From: Pseudomonadota bacterium
GTDB taxonomy: Bacteria > Pseudomonadota > Alphaproteobacteria > Acetobacterales > Acetobacteraceae
Direction of reading: 5' to 3'
DNA: 64,000 nt
NCBI GenBank assembly: GCA_021805565.1
Contig: JAJZFA010000006.1
Span: 1-64,000, forward strand
The position numbers and the translations under genes were made by a program. Under the pieces are notes generated by a model. It searched no databases and was not told the DNA's origin. It was given only the letters and a program-made list of their open reading frames with translations. Shown here piece after piece: positions 43,733-52,759 of the stretch (within the stretch, counting starts at the first letter, position 1; every line of letters starts with the position of its first letter).

Positions 43733-44362
43733 TCATGCGCGGCTGACCGGGCCTTGCCGCCTGGCCTCCTCCGCCGCGCGATAAAGATACCACGTGGCCA
43801 ACGACCGGTATGGCGCCCACGCCGCCCCAATCTCGGCCAGGGCTTTCGGTTTGGGCTGCAGGTCCAGACCGTGCAGCACCCGATAGCCTTCACGTACGCC
43901 GAAATCGTCCACCGGCAGCACATCGGGCCGCCCGAGGGTGAAGATCAGCAGCATTTCCACTGTCCAGCGGCCCACACCGCGAATCGCGGTCAGCCGTTCG
44001 ATCAGCGCGTCGTCGGTCAGGCGCAGCGACTGGCGCCGGGTGGGAACCGTACCATCCAGCGTTTTGGCGCAGATGTCGCGAATCGCGGCAATCTTGCCGC
44101 CGGAAAACCCGCAGCCGCGCAAAGCTGTTTCGGCTGTCGCCAGAACCGCGGCTGGCGCCGGAAATACGCCGTCGGGAAATAACGCCGAGAAGCGCGCCAG
44201 AATCGCTTCCGCCGCCCGTCCATGCAGTTGCTGATGGGCGATGGCGCGAATCAGCGCCTCATACGGGCTGCGCTGGCGCTGAATGTCCAGCCGGGGTGGA
44301 CCGGCCCGGCCGATCAGGGCGGCGAATCGCGCGTCCTGGCTGAGATGCCGCACGCCCTGCAT
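43733..44362 (-). CDS. DNA-3-methyladenine glycosylase II (AlkA/HhH-GPD)
   Basis: A 209-residue base-excision glycosylase. The helix-hairpin-helix and catalytic Asp lie in LTAIRGVGRWTVEMLLIF and LPVDDFGVREGY. The N-terminal helix has SPYEALIRAIAHQQLHGRAA. It removes alkylated purines. It lacks the N-terminal domain of E. coli AlkA, like many short bacterial homologues. The ATG at 44362 is chosen because AAAGGA lies 8 nt upstream. Confidence 0.9.
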   Translation of the reverse strand: MQGVRHLSQDARFAALIGRAGPPRLDIQRQRSPYEALIRAIAHQQLHGRAAEAILARFSALFPDGVFPAPAAVLATAETALRGCGFSGGKIAAIRDICAKTLDGTVPTRRQSLRLTDDALIERLTAIRGVGRWTVEMLLIFTLGRPDVLPVDDFGVREGYRVLHGLDLQPKPKALAEIGAAWAPYRSLATWYLYRAAEEARRQGPVSRA

Positions 44363-44493
44363 GCCGGATGTCCTTTCTGGTCTGCTATAACGCTGGGATG
44401 CCCGACGAACCCGCCCCGGCGCCGCCACGTCTTTGCGGTCAATTTCGTACACGGATACCACCGCTATCGCAAATGCGGTTCGGACGGGGTGTT

Positions 44494-44536
44494 TTGGACT
44501 GTCCGGCTGCTATAATTTCAGTTATTGACAGTCCAA
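44494..44536 (+). promoter_or_regulatory. 10-bp inverted repeat flanking a TATAAT
   Basis: Perfect arms TTGGACTGTC (44494-44503) and GACAGTCCAA (44527-44536) are 23 nt apart. TATAAT at 44511-44516 lies between them. The site is about 100 bp before the transporter gene at 44634. It could be an operator around the -10 element or a transcribed hairpin. No good -35 box is visible at 17 nt. Confidence 0.45.
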
Positions 44537-44633
44537 CCGCGGCCAGACCGGGCGCGGACCATGACCGCCAGATACGTTCGGCCAAGAGCGATTTGCCGGT
44601 TGCGGACATACGTTTGGGGAGGACGACGACACC

Positions 44634-46367
44634 ATGAGCATCAGTGCATCCCAGCCAGGGGCCATACTATCGCCGGCCCGCCCAATGACATCGGATGAAA
44701 AGAAAATCATCCTAGCATCGTCGCTCGGTACTGTTTTCGAATGGTACGACTTTTACCTGTACGGTTCGCTCGCCGTCATTATCGGCGCGAAGTTCTTTGG
44801 CCAGTTCGATGTCACGACACGCAATATCTTTGCATTGCTCGCATTTGCGGCCGGCTTTCTGGTCCGCCCGTTCGGCGCGCTGGTGTTCGGTCGCCTCGGC
44901 GATCTGGTCGGACGCAAATACACCTTCCTGATTACTATTCTGATCATGGGTTCCTCCACCTTCATCGTCGGAGTCCTGCCGACGTCCGACAGTATCGGCA
45001 TCAGCGCCGCCGTGATCCTGATCACACTGCGCATCCTGCAAGGCCTGGCACTCGGCGGCGAATATGGCGGCGCGGCCACCTATGTCGCCGAACATGCCCC
45101 GCGCAACCGGCGGGGATTTTACACAAGCTGGATTCAAACGACGGCAACACTGGGCCTGTTCATGTCGCTGCTGGTTATTCTGGTGGTCCAAGGGTCCATG
45201 AGCGCGGATGACTTCAAGTCCTATGGATGGCGCATACCGTTCCTGGTTTCCATTTTGCTGCTTGCGGTTTCGGTCTGGATCCGCATGCAACTGAGCGAAA
45301 GCCCCGCGTTCCTGAAAATGAAGGCTGAAGGCAAGCATTCCAAGGCACCGCTGAGCGAAGCGTTCGGCCAGTGGAGGAATGCAAAATGGGCCATCGTCGC
45401 TCTGTTCGGTCTGGTCGCCGGTCAGGCTGTTGTTTGGTACTCCGGGCAATTTTATGCGCTGTTCTTCCTGACCGGCGTGTTGAAAGTGGACGGATACAGC
45501 GCCAACCTCATGGTCGCCTGGGCGCTGCTGGTGGGTGCGTTCGGCTTTATCCTGTTCGGCTGGCTGTCGGACAAAATTGGCCGTAAACCGATCATCCTGG
45601 GCGGATGCCTGCTTGCCGCGCTGACCTACTTCCCGGTCTTCCGCTATATGGCCGAAATCGCCAATCCGGCGCTGACCAACGCGCAGGATTCGGTTCACGT
45701 GGTGGTGGTGGCCGATCCGGCGACCTGCTCGTTCCAGTTCAACCCAACCGGCCTGTCCAAATTCGTCAACAGTTGCGACGTCGCCAAGGGGGCCCTGGCT
45801 CGGGCGTCCGTGTCTTATACCCAGGAAGACGCGGCGCCGGGAACGCCAGCCAGCATCAAGATCGGCGACAAGACAATCGATCCGATGGCCAAGACTTTCG
45901 CCAAGGATCTGGGCACGACGCTGACCGAAGTGGGCTATCCGGCCGCGTCCAACGCATCGGTGGTAAAACTGGCCACGCCGTGGGACATTTTCAGGGCGCA
46001 ACCGTTCATCATCGTTCTGATCCTGTGTTTCCTGATGATTCTGGTCACCATGGTCTATGGTCCCATGGCGGCCGCGCTGGTCGAATTATTCCCGACCCGC
46101 ATTCGCTACACGTCGATGTCGCTGCCTTATCATATCGGCAACGGCTGGTTCGGCGGCTTGCTGCCGGCCTCGATGTTCGCGATGAACGCGCAGAACGGCA
46201 GTATCTATTTCGGCCTGTGGTACCCGGTGGTCATCGCCGGCGCCACCGTCGTCATCGGCCTGTTCTTCGTTCCGGAAACCAAGGATCGCGACATTTACGC
46301 TGGCGATTTCGCGGTTCATCCTGGCGATACGGTGGTGGAGTTCGACCCCAACGCCGCCGACTACTGA
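44634..46367 (+). CDS. MFS transporter, metabolite:H+ symporter type
   Basis: A 577-residue carrier of the MHS family. It has GTVFEWYDFYLYGSLAVI at TM1, FGRLGDLVGRKYTFL in loop 2-3, LQGLALGGEYGGAATYVAEH at TM4-5 and GWLSDKIGRKPIIL in loop 8-9. It is about 130 residues longer than typical MHS carriers because of a hydrophilic insert (about 350-440, between TM9 and TM10) with two Cys (ATCSFQF, NSCDVAK). Substrate likely a small carboxylate. Confidence 0.87.
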   Translation: MSISASQPGAILSPARPMTSDEKKIILASSLGTVFEWYDFYLYGSLAVIIGAKFFGQFDVTTRNIFALLAFAAGFLVRPFGALVFGRLGDLVGRKYTFLITILIMGSSTFIVGVLPTSDSIGISAAVILITLRILQGLALGGEYGGAATYVAEHAPRNRRGFYTSWIQTTATLGLFMSLLVILVVQGSMSADDFKSYGWRIPFLVSILLLAVSVWIRMQLSESPAFLKMKAEGKHSKAPLSEAFGQWRNAKWAIVALFGLVAGQAVVWYSGQFYALFFLTGVLKVDGYSANLMVAWALLVGAFGFILFGWLSDKIGRKPIILGGCLLAALTYFPVFRYMAEIANPALTNAQDSVHVVVVADPATCSFQFNPTGLSKFVNSCDVAKGALARASVSYTQEDAAPGTPASIKIGDKTIDPMAKTFAKDLGTTLTEVGYPAASNASVVKLATPWDIFRAQPFIIVLILCFLMILVTMVYGPMAAALVELFPTRIRYTSMSLPYHIGNGWFGGLLPASMFAMNAQNGSIYFGLWYPVVIAGATVVIGLFFVPETKDRDIYAGDFAVHPGDTVVEFDPNAADY

Positions 46368-46373
46368 TAGCCT

Positions 46374-46394
46374 GATACCGTTCCGGCCGGTATC
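46374..46394 (+). terminator. Weak hairpin after the MHS transporter
   Basis: GATACCG (46374-46380) and CGGTATC (46388-46394) form a 7-bp stem with a 7-nt loop 6 bp past the stop. No T-tract follows. The remaining 230 bp to greB hold nothing recognised. Confidence 0.3.
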
Positions 46395-46622
46395 GATCCG
46401 TTGCTTAGGCGTATCGATACCGGGCGGTCTGGGACGAAAGCACAAGACTGTTGGAAGCCGGGTTCAGTCCGGACGCACCGGCATTGCCGAGCAGCCGCTG
46501 GGGCAGGGTGGGCAGGCGGGCAGGCCGCGCCAGAACAGTCGCGAAGCGCCCAAGTCAGGATAATCGCGACGCTGGCGCACGACACGATTTTATCGATATC
46601 CGTTCAACGGGCGGAGAGGGCA

Positions 46623-47144
46623 TTGACGGCCGACGACGAAGACGACGAAGGGCCGCCGAAGCTGCCGGGCGGCAAATTCTACATGACTCCGGCCGGCCGC
46701 CAGCGCCTGGAAACCGAACGCGCGGACCTGCGAACCGCCCGGCATCGCGTTGTTGAAATCGTGGCCTGGGCCGCGAGTAACGGCGATCGCAGCGAGAACG
46801 CGGATTACAAGGAAGGCAAGCGGCGGCTGCGGGAAATCGACCGGCGGCTCCGTTTCCTGATCAACCGCATCGCGCATGCCGAGGTGGTCGATCCCGCAGC
46901 GCAGACGCAGCGCGACCGGGTGTTTTTCGGCGCCACCGTCACCTATGCCAATGAACGCGACGAAGAAGCCACGGTGACCATCGTCGGCGTGGACGAAGCC
47001 GATATGGGCGCCGGCACGATCGGCATCGGCGCGCCGGTCGCGCTGGCGCTGTTAGGCCGGCAGCGCGGCGACGAGGTGACCGTGCGCACGCCGCGCGGGC
47101 CGGAGGTGCTTGAAATCCTGGCGATTCGGTATCCGGAGCGGTGA
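46623..47144 (+). CDS. greB: Transcription elongation factor GreB-like
   Basis: A 173-residue GreA/GreB protein. The coiled-coil with the conserved acidic tip is RQRLETERADLRTARHRVVE, NGDRSENADYKEGKRRLREI and RRLRFLINRIAHAEVV. The C-terminal FKBP-like domain contains GATVTYANERDEE and SPVALALLG-like GAPVALALLGRQ. It rescues backtracked RNA polymerase by stimulating transcript cleavage. The TTG at 46623 is chosen because GGAGAGGGCA precedes it; the frame is open upstream to 46401 without a good start. Confidence 0.88.
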   Translation: MTADDEDDEGPPKLPGGKFYMTPAGRQRLETERADLRTARHRVVEIVAWAASNGDRSENADYKEGKRRLREIDRRLRFLINRIAHAEVVDPAAQTQRDRVFFGATVTYANERDEEATVTIVGVDEADMGAGTIGIGAPVALALLGRQRGDEVTVRTPRGPEVLEILAIRYPER

Positions 47145-47260
47145 CGCCCGCGTCGCGTTACGCCGCCGCTGGTTCGCATCCAAAGGCCGCATAAGGAATA
47201 TTATGTTAAATTTTTGATCCGATCTTGCCGTCACGATCCGCTTCGTGGCAATCCGCGGCC

Positions 47261-47776
47261 ATGGCCGATCGCACCACGCCTGACCGGTTTGTTATCGCCG
47301 CCGCCGTTGACCGGCTTATTTATGGCGACGATGTCACGTTCGATCCGGTCGATGCCGGCATCTTGCTGGATGCGTTGCCGCGCAAACGGTCGCCATGGAT
47401 CCAGTTGGGCGTCGCCGGCCGCATGTCTGGCGGGTCCGTCAAGGGCTTTGCGGCCGGCGTGGGCGATGTAACGGTCAAGAATGATCGCGACCGCCAGTTT
47501 CAGTATGATTCCGGTGGTGACGCCTATACGCGGGCCGGCCAGTGGAAATTGATGTCGATTGGGAAGCGTACGCGCCAATTCATTGAAATTGAACAAGTCA
47601 TGGCGGATCCAACCGACGACGGCCGCGGCGCGCTGATCTGCTACGAGTCCGGCGGCACGCCGATCCGCATGGACATCCGGTTCAACCGGTCTTTCCGGCT
47701 GTTCTGGTCGCCCGTCGTGATTATGGTTCCTGGCTGGAAGCCCTGGAAAGTGCCGGATGCAAGTGCCGGGGCATAG
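47261..47776 (+). CDS. Hypothetical protein
   Basis: A 171-residue soluble protein beginning at ATG 47261 (an upstream TTG at 47225 is in frame). Segments include PDRFVIAAAVDRLIYGDDV, LLDALPRKRSPWIQL and VVIMVPGWKPWKVPDAS. No signal peptide, membrane helix or catalytic motif is obvious. Codon bias and length support a real gene. I do not recognise a family. Confidence 0.6.
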   Translation: MADRTTPDRFVIAAAVDRLIYGDDVTFDPVDAGILLDALPRKRSPWIQLGVAGRMSGGSVKGFAAGVGDVTVKNDRDRQFQYDSGGDAYTRAGQWKLMSIGKRTRQFIEIEQVMADPTDDGRGALICYESGGTPIRMDIRFNRSFRLFWSPVVIMVPGWKPWKVPDASAGA

Positions 47777-47943
47777 CCGGTAGCGCCGCCTTCGCCGGCC
47801 GATCGCCGCCACGGAACTGTCATATTTCGTTGCTAAACATGACTTAAATTCCCGACGGTTAACACTATGTTACGTGACGGATGCAGCGTCAGCCTGGATA
47901 ATCCATTTATTGTCGAAGCCCGCAGACCCAGGGAATCCGCCCC

Positions 47944-48531
47944 ATGACTCGCATGCTCGCCATCTTCGGAATTGGTCCCGTCCTGGCACTTGGCGCCTGC
48001 GCGGCGCCCCTGCCGCAAGCCCCCGGCGTGCTGGCCTTGCCCGCGAAGGGAGAATCGTTCGCGGCGTTTCAGCAGGATGAGACGACCTGCCGCGGTTTTG
48101 CCTCCCAGCAAATCGGCGGTGGATCGGCCGCGTCTGCCGCCAACACCAGCGCGGCGGGTACCGCCGTGGTTGGTACCGCGCTTGGTGCCGCGGCCGGTGC
48201 GGCGCTCGGTGCGGTCGGCGGTGTGGCCGGGGCCGGCGCGGCGATTGGCGGCGCAACCGGTCTGCTGGCCGGTTCCGCCATCGGAGCCGATAACGGTGCG
48301 ATCGCCGGAGGCTCCGTTCAGGCGCAGTATGATACTGCCTATACGCAGTGCATGTACGCCAAGGGAAATACCGTCGAAAGCCCGCCGCGTGCGTACGCGG
48401 CACCGCTTCCTTATGCCTATCCGGCGCCCTATCCGTATCCCTATCCCTATTACGCCCCCGGATTTTATGCCGCGCCGGTCGTCATCGGCGGTGGCTGGGG
48501 CTATGGTTATGGGTGGGGCCGGCGCTGGTAA
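47944..48531 (+). CDS. Glycine-zipper outer-membrane lipoprotein
   Basis: A 195-residue lipoprotein. The signal peptide MTRMLAIFGIGPVLALGAC has a lipobox LGAC. The central Ala/Gly-rich zipper (AAGTAVVGTALGAAAGAALG ... GGATGLLAGSAIGADNG) is the membrane-associating glycine-zipper motif. The tail is Pro/Tyr-rich (YPAPYPYPYPYYAPG) and ends GWGYGYGWGRRW. Similar proteins are cell-envelope structural or stress lipoproteins. Two Cys flank the zipper (TTCRGF, TQCMYA). Confidence 0.85.
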   Translation: MTRMLAIFGIGPVLALGACAAPLPQAPGVLALPAKGESFAAFQQDETTCRGFASQQIGGGSAASAANTSAAGTAVVGTALGAAAGAALGAVGGVAGAGAAIGGATGLLAGSAIGADNGAIAGGSVQAQYDTAYTQCMYAKGNTVESPPRAYAAPLPYAYPAPYPYPYPYYAPGFYAAPVVIGGGWGYGYGWGRRW

Positions 48532-48543
48532 CCGGCCCCTGCC

Positions 48544-49881
48544 CTAACGGGTGTAACCGTCCAATTCATCCTGCGTCCAGGCAATCACCTGTTCGATCGT
48601 TTGGCCATCGCGCAACCGGGCAAACATCTGGTTGTGAACGCCGCGATTGTAGATTTGCACCGCGATATCGGGCGGCGCTTCCGATGCGGTCAGCGACGGT
48701 TTCTGCCCGCTGGCCGGACGCAATGGATAATTGAACACCGTGCCCTTCGGCGGCCCGACCTCCTCCCATATTTTGAAGTCGTTCAGTCCGGCATAGGGCG
48801 GCAGATCGTACCCGTCGCTGGACACGTCGCGTGCCTCCACGTTGTCCCGCTGCATCAGAAATTCGATCAGATCCTTGCCGGCGCTTTTGTTCTGGCTGAA
48901 ATTATATACCCCCCAGAAGTAGCTTTGCGTCGGCACGAACCGTCCTTTCGGACCGGACGGCGCCGGCAGCGTCCAGCAATCCGCCGCCACCGCCGGTGCG
49001 TCCCGTTTAGCCACCGCCCAGGCGGACGGGGGATTGAAGATCAGCGCCGTCTTGCCGGAAATCAACGCCCGGTTGTTCGATGCGTCGTCATAGCTGACCG
49101 CATCGGCCGGATAGAATTTGACCAGCCGCTGTGCGTATTCCAGCGCCTGTCGTGTGCCGTCGGATTTCAGTTGAGACTTGCCATCGGCATCGATCAGCAC
49201 CCCGCCGAACGCCGCGAAGATCGCGCCATGCGTGTCGGTGGCGTCGGAATTCAGCCCCCCGCCCATGCCCAGAGCGAACGTCATATTGTCCTTTTTGGCG
49301 AGTTCGGCATATTTCAGGAAATTCTCCCATGTCCAACTGTCTTGCAGCGCGTTTGTCTCATCCTTCGCCGGATACATCGCCTGAAGGTCCAGCCCGTGTT
49401 GGCGGAACCAGCCGATCCGGGCGCAAGGCGGCTTTAACTGCGTGCCGCTGCTGGATGGCACCGCCGCCCAGTGTCCTTTGTACTGCGCGAGATAGGTGAC
49501 AACGCTGTTGACCGCACCGTTGGCGGCGGTCAGGCGCTGCACCACGTCGTCCACCGGCGCCAGGCTTTCGGCATAATTCTGCACGTCCCAGGTGACGAAT
49601 GTCATGACGTCGTGACCGGCTTTGGCCTGCGTTTCCGCCGCCGGGGTCAGTTGCAGCTTGCCGCCGCTGGACGTGATGAAGTCGGCGGTCACCGCGACCT
49701 TGTTCTTATCCGCCCAGGTATCGACCTGCTTTTGCATGACCGCGTTGGCGCCGGGTACCCAATGGTCCCAAAAGCCGATGCTCAGTTTACCGGCCGCACC
49801 CGCGCTTCGAATATGCACCAGCGGCAGTGCCGCTGCCGCCAACGCAACGGTTTTCCGGCGCGATATGGTGTGTCCTGGCAT
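48544..49881 (-). CDS. Tat-exported family 1 extracellular solute-binding protein (orphan)
   Basis: A 445-residue ABC binding protein of the sugar/polyol type. The twin-arginine signal is TISRRKTVALAAAALPLV. The mature N-terminus KLSIGFWDHWVPGANAVMQK and the C-terminal NQMFARLRDGQTIEQVIAWT are typical of the SBP_bac_1 family. No permease or ATPase genes adjoin it. Ligand unknown. It ends 12 bp from the convergent lipoprotein gene. Confidence 0.87.
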   Translation of the reverse strand: MPGHTISRRKTVALAAAALPLVHIRSAGAAGKLSIGFWDHWVPGANAVMQKQVDTWADKNKVAVTADFITSSGGKLQLTPAAETQAKAGHDVMTFVTWDVQNYAESLAPVDDVVQRLTAANGAVNSVVTYLAQYKGHWAAVPSSSGTQLKPPCARIGWFRQHGLDLQAMYPAKDETNALQDSWTWENFLKYAELAKKDNMTFALGMGGGLNSDATDTHGAIFAAFGGVLIDADGKSQLKSDGTRQALEYAQRLVKFYPADAVSYDDASNNRALISGKTALIFNPPSAWAVAKRDAPAVAADCWTLPAPSGPKGRFVPTQSYFWGVYNFSQNKSAGKDLIEFLMQRDNVEARDVSSDGYDLPPYAGLNDFKIWEEVGPPKGTVFNYPLRPASGQKPSLTASEAPPDIAVQIYNRGVHNQMFARLRDGQTIEQVIAWTQDELDGYTR

Positions 49882-50215
49882 GCAAGCCTCCCTGTGCGGC
49901 CACCGGCCGAGCTTTGTTATGGTACCCTGTAGAATGAGGGTGAAGGGATGTTAGCAGTCCCCGGACGGAATACGCCGCTTAATTTCGATGATATCCGCGC
50001 CATCGCACTGGCCCTCCGGTTCAAGCCCGATCGGACGACCTTCGCGTTCCATCCGGTCCTGTCTGGCATCAGGCTGGCCGGTACGCCATCGGCGATATCC
50101 CACACGGTTAACCTGGGGCGCATCGCAAAGGGGCTGAGCCAGTCATGGGCCCCGTTGCTTCCCGCACCTGGAACCCTCACGATCTGCTTTTGGTTCAAGC
50201 CAGTGAAAGGCGACA
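49882..50215. other. Intergenic region, nothing certain
   Basis: A plus-strand frame from 49948 reads partly protein-like (LNFDDIRAIALALRF; HPVLSGIRLAG) but runs out of bias and overlaps the next gene. I do not support it as a gene. Promoters for the divergent neighbours probably lie here. Confidence 0.35.
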
Positions 50216-51289
50216 ATGATCCATATGAACAGGTGGGCGGCATGGACCGCCGGCGATCTTCAGGCCGACGAACGCTGGATCCGCGAACTGGGCGACCGCG
50301 CCCGCCGCGACCTGACCGCGACCGTGCGCAAGGCGGCCGATCCGGCCAAGACGCTGTTCGACTACAGCCGCGACGATTTTAACCTCGGCGCCGCCGAACC
50401 GGTCATCGCGGGGGCGCTGCGCGAAGTCCGCGACGGCACCGGCTTCGCCATCCTGCGCGGCATGCCGCGCGACGGGCTGACCCAGGCCGAATTCGAGCTG
50501 CTCACCTGGGCCATCGGCCTGCACATCGGCGTCGCTCGGCCGCAGGGCAAGGCAAGCCAGTTCCTGTCGGCCGTGCGCGACGCCGGCGTGGTGTACCGCA
50601 CCGGCAAAGGCAGGGGCTACTCATCGAACGCCGATCTGGATTTCCATACCGACCGCGCCGATGTCGTGCTGCTGACCTGTTACAATGTGGCGAAATCCGG
50701 CGGCATGAGCATGGTTTCCAGTTCCGTCGCCGCGCATGAAATCCTGACGGCGGAGCGGCCCGATCTGGCGGAATTGCTCCACCGGCCGCACTACTTCAGC
50801 CGGCAGGAAGAACAGGCGCCGGACGAAACGCCGTTCTATCCGAACCCGATCTACGACCGGCGCGACGGGCTGCTGTTCAGCAAATGGAACCGCAACCGGC
50901 TGCGGTCGGCGCAGGCGATCGAAGGCGTGCCGCCGCTGACGCCCGCCGGGTTCGACGCGCTGGACCTGCTGGACGACATCCTGCGGCGGCCCTCCGTCAT
51001 GCACACGATGTATCTGAAGCCCGGCGACATGCAGATACTGAACAACCACGTCACGCTGCACTCACGCACCGAATTCGAGGACCACGACGATCCCGTTCTG
51101 AAACGGTGCCTGTTCCGGCTATGGCTCGCACCGCCGGACGGGGTGGCTCTGCCGGAAAGCTGGCGTCCGGCCTATCGGTCGGTCGAAGCCGGGACGGTGC
51201 GCGGCGGGATCGCCGGACAGGGATACGACGATGTCCGGCGCGCCTACGAGGTCAGGCAGGCGGCCGATCTGGGGATGGCGACACCATAA
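50216..51289 (+). CDS. TauD/TfdA family Fe(II)/2-oxoglutarate dioxygenase
   Basis: A 357-residue jelly-roll dioxygenase. The Fe(II) facial triad is H-x-D in LDFHTDRADVVLL (about 143-145) and the distal His in NNHVTLHSRTEFED; the Arg of FRLWLAPP binds 2-oxoglutarate. Close relatives act on varied carboxylates, amino acids or sulfonates, so substrate is open. AAAGGCGACA precedes the ATG; a second in-frame ATG is at 50225. It converges on the PAS gene. Confidence 0.9.
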   Translation: MIHMNRWAAWTAGDLQADERWIRELGDRARRDLTATVRKAADPAKTLFDYSRDDFNLGAAEPVIAGALREVRDGTGFAILRGMPRDGLTQAEFELLTWAIGLHIGVARPQGKASQFLSAVRDAGVVYRTGKGRGYSSNADLDFHTDRADVVLLTCYNVAKSGGMSMVSSSVAAHEILTAERPDLAELLHRPHYFSRQEEQAPDETPFYPNPIYDRRDGLLFSKWNRNRLRSAQAIEGVPPLTPAGFDALDLLDDILRRPSVMHTMYLKPGDMQILNNHVTLHSRTEFEDHDDPVLKRCLFRLWLAPPDGVALPESWRPAYRSVEAGTVRGGIAGQGYDDVRRAYEVRQAADLGMATP

Positions 51290-51303
51290 CCGCCAATTCC
51301 GCC

Positions 51304-51729
51304 CTAACCGGCGGCAGCGACCTGCTTGCGCAGGGCCCGCAACTCCTCGAACCGGGCGGTGATGTCGCGCATGATGGCAGCGATCCCCATCATGCTGCCG
51401 TCCGGCGCGGTGAACGGGACGATGGTGAATTCGACCGACAGCCGGGTGCCGTCCTTGCGAACCGCCGGCACCGCCAGGGTCTGGCCGTCGCCATACCGGG
51501 TTTTGCCGGTTCGCATCGTCTCATGATAGCCGGCCCAGTGCCGAGCCTGTAGGTTCGGCGGGGTGATAATGTCGAGCGACTGGCCGAGTGCTTCCTGGTC
51601 GGTATAGCCGAACATCCGTTCGGCACCTGCGTTCCAGACGCCGATCAGGCCGTCCCGGCCGGCATAAACGATCGCATCGGGCATCCCGGCGACTAGCGCC
51701 CGGGCGAATTCAGTTGGGTCGGGCGTCAT
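51304..51729 (-). CDS. Single-PAS-domain protein
   Basis: A 141-residue protein made almost wholly of one PAS domain: DAIVYAGRDGLIGVWNAGAERMFGY, LDIITPPNLQARHW and DGTRLSVEFTIVPF, then a short helix. No kinase, cyclase or DNA-binding output domain is fused. The ATG at 51729 has AGGAG 5 nt upstream. Last of three genes with an Rrf2 regulator and a truncated haemoglobin; it may sense redox, haem/NO or a small ligand. Confidence 0.87.
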   Translation of the reverse strand: MTPDPTEFARALVAGMPDAIVYAGRDGLIGVWNAGAERMFGYTDQEALGQSLDIITPPNLQARHWAGYHETMRTGKTRYGDGQTLAVPAVRKDGTRLSVEFTIVPFTAPDGSMMGIAAIMRDITARFEELRALRKQVAAAG

Positions 51730-51755
51730 GCAGTCTCCTGTTGAACCGGGTGTTG

Positions 51756-52229
51756 TCATGGCATTTGGCCGGCCGTGTCTGGCCCGGCCAAACCAGCCGG
51801 ATCGATGCCCAGCAATGCCGCCAGACGCTGCCGGGGTGCGACAAGATCGGCCAGCGTGTAACGATCGAGAACCGCCAAAAACGCCGCCAGCGCCTGGTGC
51901 AACGCGCTTTGCAAAACACACGCGCCGCCGATGGCGCACCTATCCGGGTCGGCGAAACATGCGACCATGTCCATATCCGGTTCGGTGCGCCGGACGACGC
52001 TGCCCAGGTTGATATCGTCGGCGGGTTTGCCAAGCAGGATACCGCCGTTGCGGCCACGTATCGTCCGGATATCGCCGGCAACACCCAGTTGGTGAACGAT
52101 CTTGGTCAGATGGGTTTCCGAAATCCGATAGGTGTGCGCGATCGCGCCGATGGTGACGCCGCGTTCGACATTCACCGCCAGGTACATCAGGGTTCGCAAC
52201 GTGTAATCGGTATAGGCGGTCAGTCGCAT
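51756..52229 (-). CDS. Rrf2 family regulator, NsrR-like
   Basis: A 157-residue winged-HTH Fe-S regulator. The HTH is TIGAIAHTYRISETHLTKIV and the wing carries RGRNGG. The cluster loop has Cys91, Cys98 and Cys104 (ACFADPDRC then AIGGAC), spacing near that of NsrR and unlike IscR. NsrR represses NO-detoxification genes and is released by nitric oxide. It overlaps the truncated haemoglobin gene by 10 nt. NsrR identity is likely but not proven. Confidence 0.87.
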   Translation of the reverse strand: MRLTAYTDYTLRTLMYLAVNVERGVTIGAIAHTYRISETHLTKIVHQLGVAGDIRTIRGRNGGILLGKPADDINLGSVVRRTEPDMDMVACFADPDRCAIGGACVLQSALHQALAAFLAVLDRYTLADLVAPRQRLAALLGIDPAGLAGPDTAGQMP

Positions 52230-52675
52230 GGACCAGTCTCCACGACCGGCCGGTCAGGCACCGCGCCGGGCCGGTGGAACACCGTGTTTTGCAGGCTCGC
52301 GGCGATACGGCCCGCCTTTGCGACGAACAACGCGGCCGTTTCCGGCACGAACAGGCTGGCAGCAACCGACTCGAACACCGCCAGCCAGTGCGCGAACATC
52401 GGTCGTTCCAGCCCCGCGACCCCGCGATGCACCGACACCGGATTGCCTGCATAACGGCCGGAACCGAGCATGACGGACGACCAGAAGCGACACATGGTGG
52501 CGAGATGGTCAGGCCAACCGGCCTCGCCGATCGCGGCCTCGAACACCGGGGCCAGGTCTGGGTCGCGCCGGATCGCGGCATAGAACCGGGCGATGAGCAG
52601 CCCAATCGACGCTTCGGTCACCCCGGTCAGAAGCGCGGGCGCGCCGCTTGGCCGGATTCGCCGCGCAGCGCTCAC
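52220..52675 (-). CDS. Group III truncated haemoglobin
   Basis: A 151-residue globin. Key features are IARFYAAIRRDPDLAPVFEAA (B10 Tyr32), WPDHLATMCRFWSSVMLG (E-helix), GRYAGNPVSVHRG (proximal His83) and MFAHWLAVFE (G8 Trp97), diagnostic of group III. Group III globins in Campylobacter and others are tied to NO or peroxide metabolism and oxygen control. GTG start at 52675. First gene of an operon with the Rrf2 regulator and PAS protein. Confidence 0.9.
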   Translation of the reverse strand: MSAARRIRPSGAPALLTGVTEASIGLLIARFYAAIRRDPDLAPVFEAAIGEAGWPDHLATMCRFWSSVMLGSGRYAGNPVSVHRGVAGLERPMFAHWLAVFESVAASLFVPETAALFVAKAGRIAASLQNTVFHRPGAVPDRPVVETGPCD

Positions 52676-52759
52676 GGCAACACCGTTTGGCGATCCGCGG
52701 CTATGTCCGCCAGGGAAGAGAATGGGCGCTTAACACGATGTCTCATACGATCCACCCGA

